DNA from: Duganella qianjiadongensis
Lineage (GTDB): Bacteria > Pseudomonadota > Gammaproteobacteria > Burkholderiales > Burkholderiaceae_D
Reading direction: 5' to 3'
Length of the DNA stretch: 64,000 bases
Assembly (NCBI RefSeq): GCF_009857915.1
Contig: NZ_WWCM01000009.1
Span: 62,001-126,000, forward strand
Shown: piece after piece, positions 48,878 through 56,978 of the stretch
How the letters are laid out: every line of letters begins with the position of its first letter
Numbering within the stretch: the first letter of the stretch is position 1
Position numbers and translations under genes: made by a program
Notes under the pieces: generated by a model
What the model was told of the DNA's origin: nothing
The model's input: the letters and a program-made list of their open reading frames with translations, nothing else
The model's database searches: none

Positions 48878-50352
48878 GCGGTATCTCCATGAATCTGGTC
48901 ACCCTGCTGTACCTGATCGCTTCGGTGTGCTTCATACAGGCGCTGAAAGGTCTGTCTTCGCCTGCCACGGCGCGTGCCGGGAATGCCTTCGGCATGACGG
49001 GCATGGCTATCGCGTTTGTTACCACGGTGGCGCTGATCTTCAAGCTGCAGGCCATGGCCGCAGCAGCGGCGGCTGCGGGCCACGGCAGCGCCGGCGGCTT
49101 TACGCTGGTGGCGCTGGGCGTGGTGGTTGGCGGCGGTATCGGCGCCGTGCTGGCGAAAAAGGTCGAGATGACCAAGATGCCGGAACTGGTCGCTGCAATG
49201 CACTCGCTGATCGGTCTGGCCGCCGTGTGTATCGCGGTGGCTGCCGTGTCGGAGCCGCAGGCTTTCGGCATTGCGCAGGCTGGCGAGGCGCTGCCCTTCG
49301 GTAACCGCATCGAACTGTTCATCGGTACTTTTGTCGGTGCGATTACCTTCTCCGGTTCCGTGATCGCCTTCGGCAAGCTGTCGGGCAAATACAAGTTCCG
49401 TCTGTTCCAGGGCGCGCCGGTGAATTTCGCCGGTCAGCACCTGCTCAATCTGCTGCTGGCGCTGGCCATGGTGGGTCTGGGTCTGGTGTTCTGCTTCGAT
49501 AGCGGCGCAACGCCGGCATGGCTGCCCTTCCTGATCATGACGGCGATCGCCTTCGTGCTCGGTGTGCTGATCATCATTCCTATCGGCGGCGCCGATATGC
49601 CGGTGGTGGTGTCGATGCTGAACTCGTACTCGGGCTGGGCGGCGGCAGGTATCGGCTTCTCGCTGAATAACGCGATGCTGATCATCGCCGGTTCGCTGGT
49701 GGGTTCGTCCGGTGCGATTCTGTCCTACATCATGTGCAAGGCCATGAACCGTTCGTTCTTCAACGTGATTCTGGGCGGCTTCGGCGGTGCGCCAGCGGAA
49801 GCAGGCAGCGGCGCAGCCAAGGAACAGCGTCCGGTCAAATCCGGTTCGGCGGACGATGCTTCGTTCATCATGGCCAATGCGGAAAGCGTGATTATCGTGC
49901 CGGGCTACGGCTTGGCGGTAGCACGTGCCCAGCACGCGCTGAAAGAACTGGTGGAGAAGCTGACTCACAAGGGCGTGAACGTGAAGTATGCGATACACCC
50001 GGTGGCAGGCCGTATGCCGGGCCACATGAACGTGCTGCTGGCAGAAGCGGAAGTACCGTACGATCAGGTGTTCGAGATGGAAGACATCAACGGCGAGTTC
50101 GGTCAGACCGACGTGGTGCTGATTCTGGGCGCGAACGACGTGGTCAATCCGGCTGCCAAAGATCCCAGCTCGCCGATTGCCGGCATGCCGATTCTGGAAG
50201 CCTACAAGGCCAAGAGCATCATCGTCAACAAGCGTTCCATGGCTTCCGGTTATGCCGGTCTGGATAACGAGCTGTTCTATCAGGCCAATACCATGATGGT
50301 GTTTGGCGATGCCAAGAAAGTCATCGAGGATATGGTGAAAGCAGTCGAGTAA
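48874..50352 (+). CDS. pntB: NAD(P) transhydrogenase subunit beta
   Basis: A 492-residue subunit with about nine N-terminal helices (domain II) and a cytosolic NADP(H)-binding domain III starting near SADDASFIMANAESVIIVPGYG, whose GYGLAVARAQ is the NADP loop. MNVLLAEAEVPYDQVFEMEDIN and GANDVVNPAAKDPSSPIAGMP are characteristic. The three genes form a tight operon that supplies NADPH from NADH and the proton gradient. Confidence 0.97.
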   Translation: MSGISMNLVTLLYLIASVCFIQALKGLSSPATARAGNAFGMTGMAIAFVTTVALIFKLQAMAAAAAAAGHGSAGGFTLVALGVVVGGGIGAVLAKKVEMTKMPELVAAMHSLIGLAAVCIAVAAVSEPQAFGIAQAGEALPFGNRIELFIGTFVGAITFSGSVIAFGKLSGKYKFRLFQGAPVNFAGQHLLNLLLALAMVGLGLVFCFDSGATPAWLPFLIMTAIAFVLGVLIIIPIGGADMPVVVSMLNSYSGWAAAGIGFSLNNAMLIIAGSLVGSSGAILSYIMCKAMNRSFFNVILGGFGGAPAEAGSGAAKEQRPVKSGSADDASFIMANAESVIIVPGYGLAVARAQHALKELVEKLTHKGVNVKYAIHPVAGRMPGHMNVLLAEAEVPYDQVFEMEDINGEFGQTDVVLILGANDVVNPAAKDPSSPIAGMPILEAYKAKSIIVNKRSMASGYAGLDNELFYQANTMMVFGDAKKVIEDMVKAVE

Positions 50353-50381
50353 AGCCCAGGTTGGCTTGCCGGCTGCAGGAG

Positions 50382-50416
50382 AACGGGACCCCGGGTGATC
50401 AGGGCCCCGTTTTTTT
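50382..50416 (+). terminator. Terminator after pntB
   Basis: AACGGGACCC pairs with GGGCCCCGTT with one mismatch, followed by six T. The T run reaches the stop codon of the convergent RibD-C gene (50415-50417). Confidence 0.75.
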
Positions 50417-51044
50417 ATGCGCGCACGTAGCGCAGGTGGGTGGCGTGCGTGCCGTTCAGTACGGAGTCGATGCGGAACTGGGATGCCGTCTCGCCCAGAT
50501 TTTCAAACAGGCGACGGCCGCTGCCGAACAGGATGGGTGCGAGGGCGATTTCCAGTTCGTCGATGGCATTCAGGTTCAGATATTGCTGGATCACTTCGGG
50601 GCCGCCGGATATGCGGACGTCGCGTTCGCCGGCTGCTGCACGCGCCAGTTCCAGCGCGCGCTCAGGGCCCTCGTTGATGAAATAGAAGGTGGTGCCGCCG
50701 GGGCGCACCCAGGGTTCCCGTTTCTCGTGGGTGAGTACATACACGGGGGTGTGGAAGGGTGCCTCTTCCGGCCAGCTGACTTCGCCCTGATCGAACATGC
50801 GTTTGCCGAGGATGTTGGCGCCGGTACGTTCGAAGGTGTGGCGCACCATGTCGTTGACGGCGCCGGTTTCACCACCGGGACCGAAGTGCAGCTTGTCGCG
50901 GAAGTATTGCTGATTAATCAGCCAGGCCATCAATGCTCCCCATTTTGCGCCCCAGTTCTTGTAACTGGGGTCGTCCATGGTCATGCCTTCCGGCGCCATA
51001 TAGCCATCGAGGCTCAGTCCGATGTTGACGAAAACTTTGCTCAT
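50415..51044 (-). CDS. Dihydrofolate reductase-fold protein (RibD C-terminal family)
   Basis: A 209-residue stand-alone RibD-C domain, a Rossmann-like reductase whose free-standing members are often called DHFR family proteins although folate reduction is unproven. MSKVFVNIGLSLDGYMA opens the fold, and ISGGPEVIQQYLNLNAIDELEIALAPILFGSG is the C-terminal NADPH region. AGGAG lies before the ATG. Confidence 0.88.
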   Translation of the reverse strand: MSKVFVNIGLSLDGYMAPEGMTMDDPSYKNWGAKWGALMAWLINQQYFRDKLHFGPGGETGAVNDMVRHTFERTGANILGKRMFDQGEVSWPEEAPFHTPVYVLTHEKREPWVRPGGTTFYFINEGPERALELARAAAGERDVRISGGPEVIQQYLNLNAIDELEIALAPILFGSGRRLFENLGETASQFRIDSVLNGTHATHLRYVRA

Positions 51045-51131
51045 GCTACGACTCCTGCTGAGTAGTTGGCGACCTGACAGAGTGTAGTGGAAAGTTGGGC
51101 GCTAGTTGCAGTTGTAGTCGAGCGGGACGGG

Positions 51132-51560
51132 CTATTTTTTCTGCAGTGATTCTGCGCGCAGGCGGCTGGCAATGGTGAAGTAGCGCTCGCCCGGCCGGCG
51201 GATGGACAGGTCTATCCAGGCATTCCGCATGCTGCGCGCAAATGAGCGGGCAAACTGGTTGGGGCTGACGGGGCGACCTTGATGGATGATCTGGTCGCCG
51301 ATGACTTCAGCATAATTGTGTTCGCCATAGCTCCATGAGCGCAAAATGGTGCCTTCGGGCAGAAAGACGGTTTTCCATTGGTAGCCGCGCTGCCCAGCGG
51401 CAGCTGGTTCGGATGCCAGCCTGAGCTTTTCCTGGAGCCAGAATTCAAGGGCAGTGTTGATGGCGGCGCTAACGTCTGGTGACTGACCCTCGCGTTGCAA
51501 TTGCTGTATGACGCGCAGCAGGGTGTCGGGGGACAGTTGGGCGATCACTGTGGTGAACAC
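51132..51560 (-). CDS. 142-residue protein of unknown function (RAMA-like C-terminal part)
   Basis: The first codon is GTG at 51560; no ATG occurs before residue 110 or so. The N-terminal 50 residues look helical (SPDTLLRVIQQLQREGQ, AAINTALEFWLQEKLRLA). The second half has a strand-rich pattern YQWKTVFLPEGTILRSWSYG, then NYAEVIGDQIIHQGRPVSPNQ and RNAWIDLSIRRPGERY, which recalls modules of the RAMA/DUF2924 kind that read a short bound ligand or DNA; this is tentative. The start codon lies inside the inner end of the long inverted repeat at 51549-51787. Confidence 0.5.
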   Translation of the reverse strand: MFTTVIAQLSPDTLLRVIQQLQREGQSPDVSAAINTALEFWLQEKLRLASEPAAAGQRGYQWKTVFLPEGTILRSWSYGEHNYAEVIGDQIIHQGRPVSPNQFARSFARSMRNAWIDLSIRRPGERYFTIASRLRAESLQKK

Positions 51561-51787
51561 TCTGCGTTTTCCTCTTATTTGCTCTTATTTTCTCTGTTTC
51601 CCTCTTATTTTCTCTGCTTGCTAATATCAGCTTTTGTTTGAGATCAAACGAAAGGCTAAAAATGAGTTCTGGAAAAACGAAGCCAGCTTGGGATGAAAAC
51701 GAAAGGCATAACTTATATGCAGAGAAAATAAGAGAAAAGCAGAGAAAATAAGAGGGTTTAAGAGGAAAACGCAGAGGGTTTACCACA
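51549..51787. repeat. 69-bp inverted repeat made of a four-copy 15-mer
   Basis: Arm 51549-51617 is complementary to 51719-51787 at about 60 of 69 positions, separated by 101 bp. The 15-mer CTCTTATTTTCTCTG is at 51582-51596 and 51602-51616; its complement is at 51720-51734 and 51740-51754. Each pair is 20 bp apart. The left arm includes the GTG start of the gene ending at 51560, so the mRNA leader would fold over its own start site. The arms are AT-rich, unlike the neighbourhood. The rest of 51788-51929 holds no gene that I recognise. Confidence 0.9.
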
Positions 51788-51929
51788 CGGAGCGGGAAAG
51801 AGCATACCCACCCTCTCTCGGTCCCAGCTCGCCGCGAGCTAGCTTGAGACTAACGCTGCAATGGAAATGCGTTCAGCTGGATTTCTACGTTGAATAGAAA
51901 TCGAATCTCAATGCAGAGCGCGGGTATGG

Positions 51930-52442
51930 TTAAGGCATGCCGGAAAGCGCTGTGGCGAGCGACTTTTCCCAGTAGCCTACGTCGATCCAGCGGCCAAACT
52001 TGAAGCCAACTTCGCGAAACTGGGCGACCTTTTCGAAGCCCATCTTTTCGTGCAGCGCCACACTGGCCGCATTCGGCAGCGCGACACCGCCGATGACAAG
52101 GTGGTAGCTGCTGGCGCTCAGGCGTTCCAGCAATTGCTGATAGAGTGCCGTACCCAGTCCCTTGCCTGCTAGGTCAGGCGCCAGATACACCGAGCTCTCG
52201 ACTGAAAAACGGTAGGCATGGCGGACGCGCCATTTGGTAGCGTAGGCATAGCCGACTACCACACCGTCTTCTTCCGCGACCAGCCATGGCAGGCCGCCAC
52301 GCTGGACGTCGGCGATACGCTGCTGCATTTCGGTGACCGTTACCGCCTGCTCCTCGAAGCTGATGGTGGTGGTCAGCACATAGTGGTTGTAGATATCGAC
52401 TATCGCTAGTGCGTCTTCGGCAATGGCGTCACGTATTTTCAT
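51930..52442 (-). CDS. GNAT acetyltransferase, phosphinothricin acetyltransferase-like
   Basis: A 170-residue acetyltransferase. The acetyl-CoA loop reads DLAGKGLGTALYQQLLE, and the opening MKIRDAIAEDALAIVDIYNHYV resembles PAT/Bar-type enzymes that acetylate methionine sulfone or phosphinothricin; the native substrate may be different. It is the last gene of the amgK operon, 12 bp after ubiH. Confidence 0.85.
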   Translation of the reverse strand: MKIRDAIAEDALAIVDIYNHYVLTTTISFEEQAVTVTEMQQRIADVQRGGLPWLVAEEDGVVVGYAYATKWRVRHAYRFSVESSVYLAPDLAGKGLGTALYQQLLERLSASSYHLVIGGVALPNAASVALHEKMGFEKVAQFREVGFKFGRWIDVGYWEKSLATALSGMP

Positions 52443-52454
52443 TTTCTCTGCCTA

Positions 52455-53660
52455 TTAGCGGCGGCCGTACATCAGCAGTTCGGCCAGCATATTGCGCGCT
52501 GGCGGTACAAGATCGATGGCGGTTAGTGTAAGCCCCAGCAAACTTTGCAGCGGCGACGTGCTGGCGAAGATGCGCGCCATGGTGTCGGTGATGCGCACGG
52601 TGGTCTGGCGATCCTGTTTGCGCAGCGCGGTGAACTGCGCCAGATGGGCAGGGTCGGCGCTCTGTGCCAGCAGCTTGGCCAGCACCGCCACATCGCGCAA
52701 GCCCAGATTGAGCCCTTGCCCTGCCACCGGATGCAGCGTCTGCGCTGCATTGCCGATAGCGACGGTGCGGGCCGTGCTGTGCGGGTCGGCGTTCAGTCCC
52801 AGCGGGAAGGCCAGGCGCGGCGTGGCGTGCACGAAGCGGCCCAGCCGGGTGCCAAAAGCGGCGCCAAGTTCGGTCAGGAAGCTGGCGTCATCGAGCGCCT
52901 GTACCCGTGCCGCCTCGTCGGGGCGCAGACACCATACCAGCGAATATTCGCCCTCGGCGCCGCCCTGATCCTGCGGCAGCAAGGCCAGCGGGCCCTGTTC
53001 CGTGAAACGTTCATAGGCACGCGCCGCGATGGGGCGCTCGGCGCGCACTTGTGCGATGACGGCGCTCTGCTGGTAGTCGCGTCGTTGCGAACGGCTGGCC
53101 TGATCGCTGAACAGGCCACCTTCGGCCTGCACCACGATGGCGGCGCGCACGGCGGGCACATCGCCAGCCAGCACCACGCGCACATGGTCGGCCTGTTCGT
53201 CGATGTTCTCCACGCGGGCCGGACGCAGCATGGAAATGCCGGCCTGCAGGCAGGCGGCACCCAGCGCCGTGACGATGTCGCCATAGCGGGTAACGTAGCC
53301 GAGGGCAGGCAGGCCGTGTTCGCTGCGGTCGATCAGGCTGCGGCCGAACTGGCCGCGGCGCGAAACGTGGATCTGTTCGATAGGCGTGGCCACGGCAGGC
53401 CAGGCGTGGATGGCATCGAGTATCTGCCGGCTGCCCCATGCCAGAGCCAGCGAACGGGGATCATCGCTGGCCTGTGCCAGCGAACGGGCGTCGATCAGCA
53501 CGATGCGCCGGGCGGCCATGCCGCGCTGGTGCAGCAGCAGGGCCAGCGCCATGCCGGCCGGGCCGGCGCCGCAGATGGCGACATCATATTCAGGGCTGCC
53601 GCTTGCGGCGTGGCGTGTGCCGGTGTTACTGACGTTGCTGGAATTCGGGGTAGTGCTCAT
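52455..53660 (-). CDS. ubiH: UbiH/VisC-type FAD-dependent hydroxylase
   Basis: A 401-residue flavoprotein monooxygenase that hydroxylates the ubiquinone ring. It has the FAD-binding DVAICGAGPAGMALALLLHQ and the C-terminal IGNAAQTLHPVAGQGLNLGL (GD-type motif with GN in place of GD). The N-terminus has a polar extension of about 23 residues. It follows pepP by 30 bp, as in the E. coli pepP-ubiH order. Confidence 0.88.
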   Translation of the reverse strand: MSTTPNSSNVSNTGTRHAASGSPEYDVAICGAGPAGMALALLLHQRGMAARRIVLIDARSLAQASDDPRSLALAWGSRQILDAIHAWPAVATPIEQIHVSRRGQFGRSLIDRSEHGLPALGYVTRYGDIVTALGAACLQAGISMLRPARVENIDEQADHVRVVLAGDVPAVRAAIVVQAEGGLFSDQASRSQRRDYQQSAVIAQVRAERPIAARAYERFTEQGPLALLPQDQGGAEGEYSLVWCLRPDEAARVQALDDASFLTELGAAFGTRLGRFVHATPRLAFPLGLNADPHSTARTVAIGNAAQTLHPVAGQGLNLGLRDVAVLAKLLAQSADPAHLAQFTALRKQDRQTTVRITDTMARIFASTSPLQSLLGLTLTAIDLVPPARNMLAELLMYGRR

Positions 53661-53690
53661 GATTGCTGCATTTCGGGTTGCTGCATCAGC

Positions 53691-55046
53691 TCAGGGGTGA
53701 GGGCGCTGCTGCATGAGGTGTTCGATGTCGGCCACGCTCTTGGGCGCGGCGGCGCTCAGGATGGTGTAGCCGCGGTCCGTCACCAGCACATCGTCTTCGA
53801 TGCGGATGCCGGTGTTCCAGTAGCACTCGGGCACGTCCGGTGCGGGGCGCACGTAGATGCCCGGTTCCACCGTCAGCGTCATGCCCGGCTCCAGCGGGCG
53901 CGAAGGCTTGTCGCTGGCCGTGATGTCGCGGTAGTGGCCCACGTCATGCACGTCCAGTCCCAGCCAGTGGCCGGTGCCGTGCATATAAAACTTCTGGTGG
54001 TGCTGATTGGCGATCACGTCGTCCACCGTGCCGTGCACATGGGCCTGTAACAGTCCCAGATCGAGCATGCCCTGCGCCAGCACTCTGACGGCTGCCTGAT
54101 GCATGTCGGCATAAGGGCGGCCCGGTGCAATGGCGCCCAGTGCCGCCGATTGCGCGGCCAGCACCAGTTCGTACAGGCGTTTCTGCGCAGCGCTGAAGCG
54201 GCCATTGACGGGATAGGTGCGCGAAATATCGGCGGCATAGCTGTTGTACTCGCAGCCAGCGTCGATCAGCAGCAGTTCGCCATCGAGGCAGGGACCATTG
54301 TTGGCGCTGTAGTGCAGCACGCAGGCACGCGCGCCGCTGGCGACGATGGAGTTGTAGGCCGGCGCCTGTGCGCCGCTGCGGCGGAAGGCATACAGCAGTT
54401 CCGCTTCCACTTCGTATTCGTACATGCCGGGGCGGGTGGCCAGCATGGCACGCAGGTGCGCTTGCGCGGAGATGTCGGCGGCGCGCTGCATGCAGGCCAG
54501 TTCTTCGGCGTCCTTGCGCAGGCGCAGTTCGGCCAGCAGGGGCAGCAGGTCGACTGCGCTATCGGGTGGCGTCACGCCTGTGCGGGCACGCGCGCGCAGG
54601 GCCGAGCGCCACACCTTGACCTGCGTATCGAGGCTGCTGCCCAGCGGGTAGTACAGGGCCGGGGCATCGGCCAGCAGGCGGCTCATTTCGCCATCGAGGT
54701 CTTCGATGGCGTAGGCGGCGTCCATGCCGAAGGCCACGCGGGCAGCTTCCGGCCCGTAGCGGTAGCCATCCCAGATTTCCCGTTCGGGGTTTTTCTGGCG
54801 GCAGAACAGGATGGCCTGTGCGGCGCTGCCGGCACGTGCGGACACCAGTACCAGCACGCTGTCCGGTTCGGTAAAGCCGCTCAGGTAGTAGAAATCGCTG
54901 TCGTGGCGGTAGGGGTATTCGTTGTCGGCGTTGCGCACCACTTCCGGCGCCGTGGCCAGCACGGCGATGGCGCCCGCCGGCAGCTGCGCCAGCAGCGCTG
55001 CACGGCGCGCCGCGCAGGCCGCCATCAGGCTGGCCGCGCTGCTCAC
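53691..55046 (-). CDS. pepP: Xaa-Pro aminopeptidase P
   Basis: A 451-residue M24B peptidase that removes N-terminal residues before Pro. Dimetal ligands lie in LIDAGCEYNSYAADISRTYP (two Asp), GTGHWLGLDVHD (His), MTLTVEPGIYV (Glu) and NTGIRIEDDVLVT (Glu). A GTG at 55046 overlaps the murU stop (GTGA), which suits translational coupling and matches the E. coli N-terminal length better than the ATG at 55025. Confidence 0.93.
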   Translation of the reverse strand: MSSAASLMAACAARRAALLAQLPAGAIAVLATAPEVVRNADNEYPYRHDSDFYYLSGFTEPDSVLVLVSARAGSAAQAILFCRQKNPEREIWDGYRYGPEAARVAFGMDAAYAIEDLDGEMSRLLADAPALYYPLGSSLDTQVKVWRSALRARARTGVTPPDSAVDLLPLLAELRLRKDAEELACMQRAADISAQAHLRAMLATRPGMYEYEVEAELLYAFRRSGAQAPAYNSIVASGARACVLHYSANNGPCLDGELLLIDAGCEYNSYAADISRTYPVNGRFSAAQKRLYELVLAAQSAALGAIAPGRPYADMHQAAVRVLAQGMLDLGLLQAHVHGTVDDVIANQHHQKFYMHGTGHWLGLDVHDVGHYRDITASDKPSRPLEPGMTLTVEPGIYVRPAPDVPECYWNTGIRIEDDVLVTDRGYTILSAAAPKSVADIEHLMQQRPHP

Positions 55047-55768
55047 TGGATGGACGCCGGCCGCAGCGACAGCGGGGCGTTCAGTTGTTCCAGCTGCTGC
55101 ACGGTGCCGAGGTTGTGCCACGGTCCCGTGTAGATTTCGCCGCCCACCTGTCCGCGCTCGGCAGCTTCGCGCAGCAGCGGCCCCAGTTTGGCGTGGCTGC
55201 CCGGCGTGATCGCGTCGAACATCTCCATGCGGTACACGCCGATATTGCCGAAGGTGTAGCGCGGCGTGCCGTGGTTATTGACGGTGTACAGGGTCAGGCC
55301 GAAGTCGCCGTCCGGATGGAAGTCGGGATTGGGCACCAGATACAGCCAGCACAGGTCGCGTTTTTCGGCCGGATAGGGATTGCCCCACAGGTCTTTATCG
55401 TGCAGCACGTCGAGCACCTGGCTGAAGTCGAACTGCGGGATGAACAGGTCGGCCGAAACAGCGAGGAAGGGCTCTTCGCCCAGCAGGTGGCGCGCGGCGG
55501 CCACACCGCCCGCCGTCTCCAGCGCCGTGCCTTCGCGCGAGTACTGGATGTTGGCGCCGTACTTGCTGCCATCGCCGAGCAGGGCTTCGATCTGCTCGCC
55601 CAGATGGGCGTGATTGATGACGATGTCGGTGATGCCGGCTTTGACCAGATTGACCACGTGCCAGACGATCAGGGGGCGGCCGCGCACCACCAGTAGCGGT
55701 TTGGGGGTGGTGTCTGTGAGCGGGCGCATGCGCTCGCCGCGACCGGCGGCGAAGATCATTGCTTTCAT
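55043..55768 (-). CDS. murU: N-acetylmuramate alpha-1-phosphate uridylyltransferase
   Basis: A 241-residue nucleotidyltransferase that joins UTP to MurNAc 1-phosphate. It has the activation loop MIFAAGRGERMRPLTDTTPKP, the catalytic Asp in VSADLFIPQ, and EGTALETAGGVAAA. Next to amgK it forms the MurNAc/GlcNAc recycling shortcut known from Pseudomonas that bypasses the fosfomycin-sensitive step. AAGGGA is before the ATG. Confidence 0.92.
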   Translation of the reverse strand: MKAMIFAAGRGERMRPLTDTTPKPLLVVRGRPLIVWHVVNLVKAGITDIVINHAHLGEQIEALLGDGSKYGANIQYSREGTALETAGGVAAARHLLGEEPFLAVSADLFIPQFDFSQVLDVLHDKDLWGNPYPAEKRDLCWLYLVPNPDFHPDGDFGLTLYTVNNHGTPRYTFGNIGVYRMEMFDAITPGSHAKLGPLLREAAERGQVGGEIYTGPWHNLGTVQQLEQLNAPLSLRPASIQ

Positions 55769-55777
55769 GGCCGTCCC

Positions 55778-56854
55778 TTAGAAGGTGTAGCCGACTTGCG
55801 GCGCCTTGTTTTCCAGCGTGTCGAGCAGGCGCAGCAGCGGCTTCAGCTCGGGGTAGCGGCCTGCCGTTTTGCGCACATATTCGAGCACGGTAGGCAGGTC
55901 GTTCAGATACTGGGCTTTGCCGTCGCGGTAGTTGAGGCGGCAGAACAGGCCGAGAATTTTCAGATGGCGCTGCAGGCCCATGAACTCGAAATCCTTGTAG
56001 AAATCGTCGATGTCGGCCGCCACCGGCAGGCCCAGCGACTTGGCGTGCTGCCAGTAGCGGATTACCCAGTCCAGCACCAGTTCTTCATCCCACTGCACGT
56101 AGGCGTCGCGCAGCAGCGAGGCCAGATCGTAGGTCATGGGACCGTACAGGGCATCCTGGAAGTCCAGCACGCCGGGATTGCCCACGTCGATCTGCATCAG
56201 ATTACGCGAATGGAAATCGCGGTGCACGAATACCTGCGCCTGCGCCGTCACATTGGCGAGGATGGCATCGAACACGCCCTGCAGCGATTTCTGCTGGGCT
56301 TCGGTCAGGCTGGCGTTCAGGTGGCGGCCGATATACCACTCGGGGAACAGCGCCATTTCGCGCTGCAGGAAGGCGCGGTCGTATTCGGGCAGCACGTCGG
56401 GCACGCTGGTGAGCTGGAAGCGGCTCAGGGCTTCCAGCGCTTCGGCGTACATGATGGAGGCGTTATCGTGGTCCAGCACCTGCAGATAGGTGGTGGTGCC
56501 CAGATCGGACAGCAGCATGAAACCCCGTTCGTAGTCGGTAGCGATAATGCGCGGTACGCTGACACCGGCCTGGCGCAGCATTTCCGCCACCTTGACATAG
56601 GCGAGCACGTTTTCGCGTTCCGGCGGCGCGTCCATGGCGATCAGGGTGCTGCCCAGCGTGGCTTGCTGTTCTGGCAATACGTCGAGACGGAAGTAGCGGC
56701 GGAAGCTGGCGTCGGCGGAAGCCGGGCGGGCACTGGCTGCTGCCACCACGTTCAGGCCGGCCAGCCACGCGGTGAGAGCGGCCAGACGCAGATCGGGGCT
56801 GTTGGCATCAGTGTTAGCAGGCGTATCAGATGGTAAATTCTGTAATAAAGACAT
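55778..56854 (-). CDS. amgK: N-acetylmuramate/N-acetylglucosamine 1-kinase
   Basis: A 358-residue aminoglycoside-phosphotransferase-fold kinase. The catalytic loop reads FVHRDFHSRNLM and the metal-binding Asp is in VLDFQDALYG. It phosphorylates the anomeric position of MurNAc and GlcNAc from peptidoglycan turnover and hands the product to MurU. Start at 56854. A group II intron ends 36 bp upstream in the same direction, so its transcript probably crosses the intron. Confidence 0.9.
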   Translation of the reverse strand: MSLLQNLPSDTPANTDANSPDLRLAALTAWLAGLNVVAAASARPASADASFRRYFRLDVLPEQQATLGSTLIAMDAPPERENVLAYVKVAEMLRQAGVSVPRIIATDYERGFMLLSDLGTTTYLQVLDHDNASIMYAEALEALSRFQLTSVPDVLPEYDRAFLQREMALFPEWYIGRHLNASLTEAQQKSLQGVFDAILANVTAQAQVFVHRDFHSRNLMQIDVGNPGVLDFQDALYGPMTYDLASLLRDAYVQWDEELVLDWVIRYWQHAKSLGLPVAADIDDFYKDFEFMGLQRHLKILGLFCRLNYRDGKAQYLNDLPTVLEYVRKTAGRYPELKPLLRLLDTLENKAPQVGYTF

Positions 56855-56927
56855 GGAGCGGACGGCGGAAACCGGTATAGACTGAGGAGGGTAGGAGAGA
56901 CCCATTACTGGAATCTCTCCCCCCTAA

Positions 56928-56961
56928 GAACCGTGCTTGCGACTTTCATCGCACACGGCTC
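56928..56961 (-). ncRNA. Group II intron domain V
   Basis: On the minus strand GAGCCGTGTGCGATGAAAGT continues to GCACGGTTC, 34 nt in all. It has the catalytic AGC triad, a GAAA tetraloop and the CG bulge region. Domain VI follows with an AGTAATG segment that should hold the branch-point A. Confidence 0.92.
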
Positions 56962-56978
56962 AAGCATAATAAAAGTTC

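Noticed and set aside
51549-51787. CRISPR array reading of the repeated 15-mers
   Set aside because: There are only four copies, two inverted, with 5-bp gaps, and no cas genes are near.
51549-51787. Insertion sequence with terminal inverted repeats
   Set aside because: The 101-bp centre has no transposase and no target duplication is visible, so a small non-autonomous element remains possible but unsupported.
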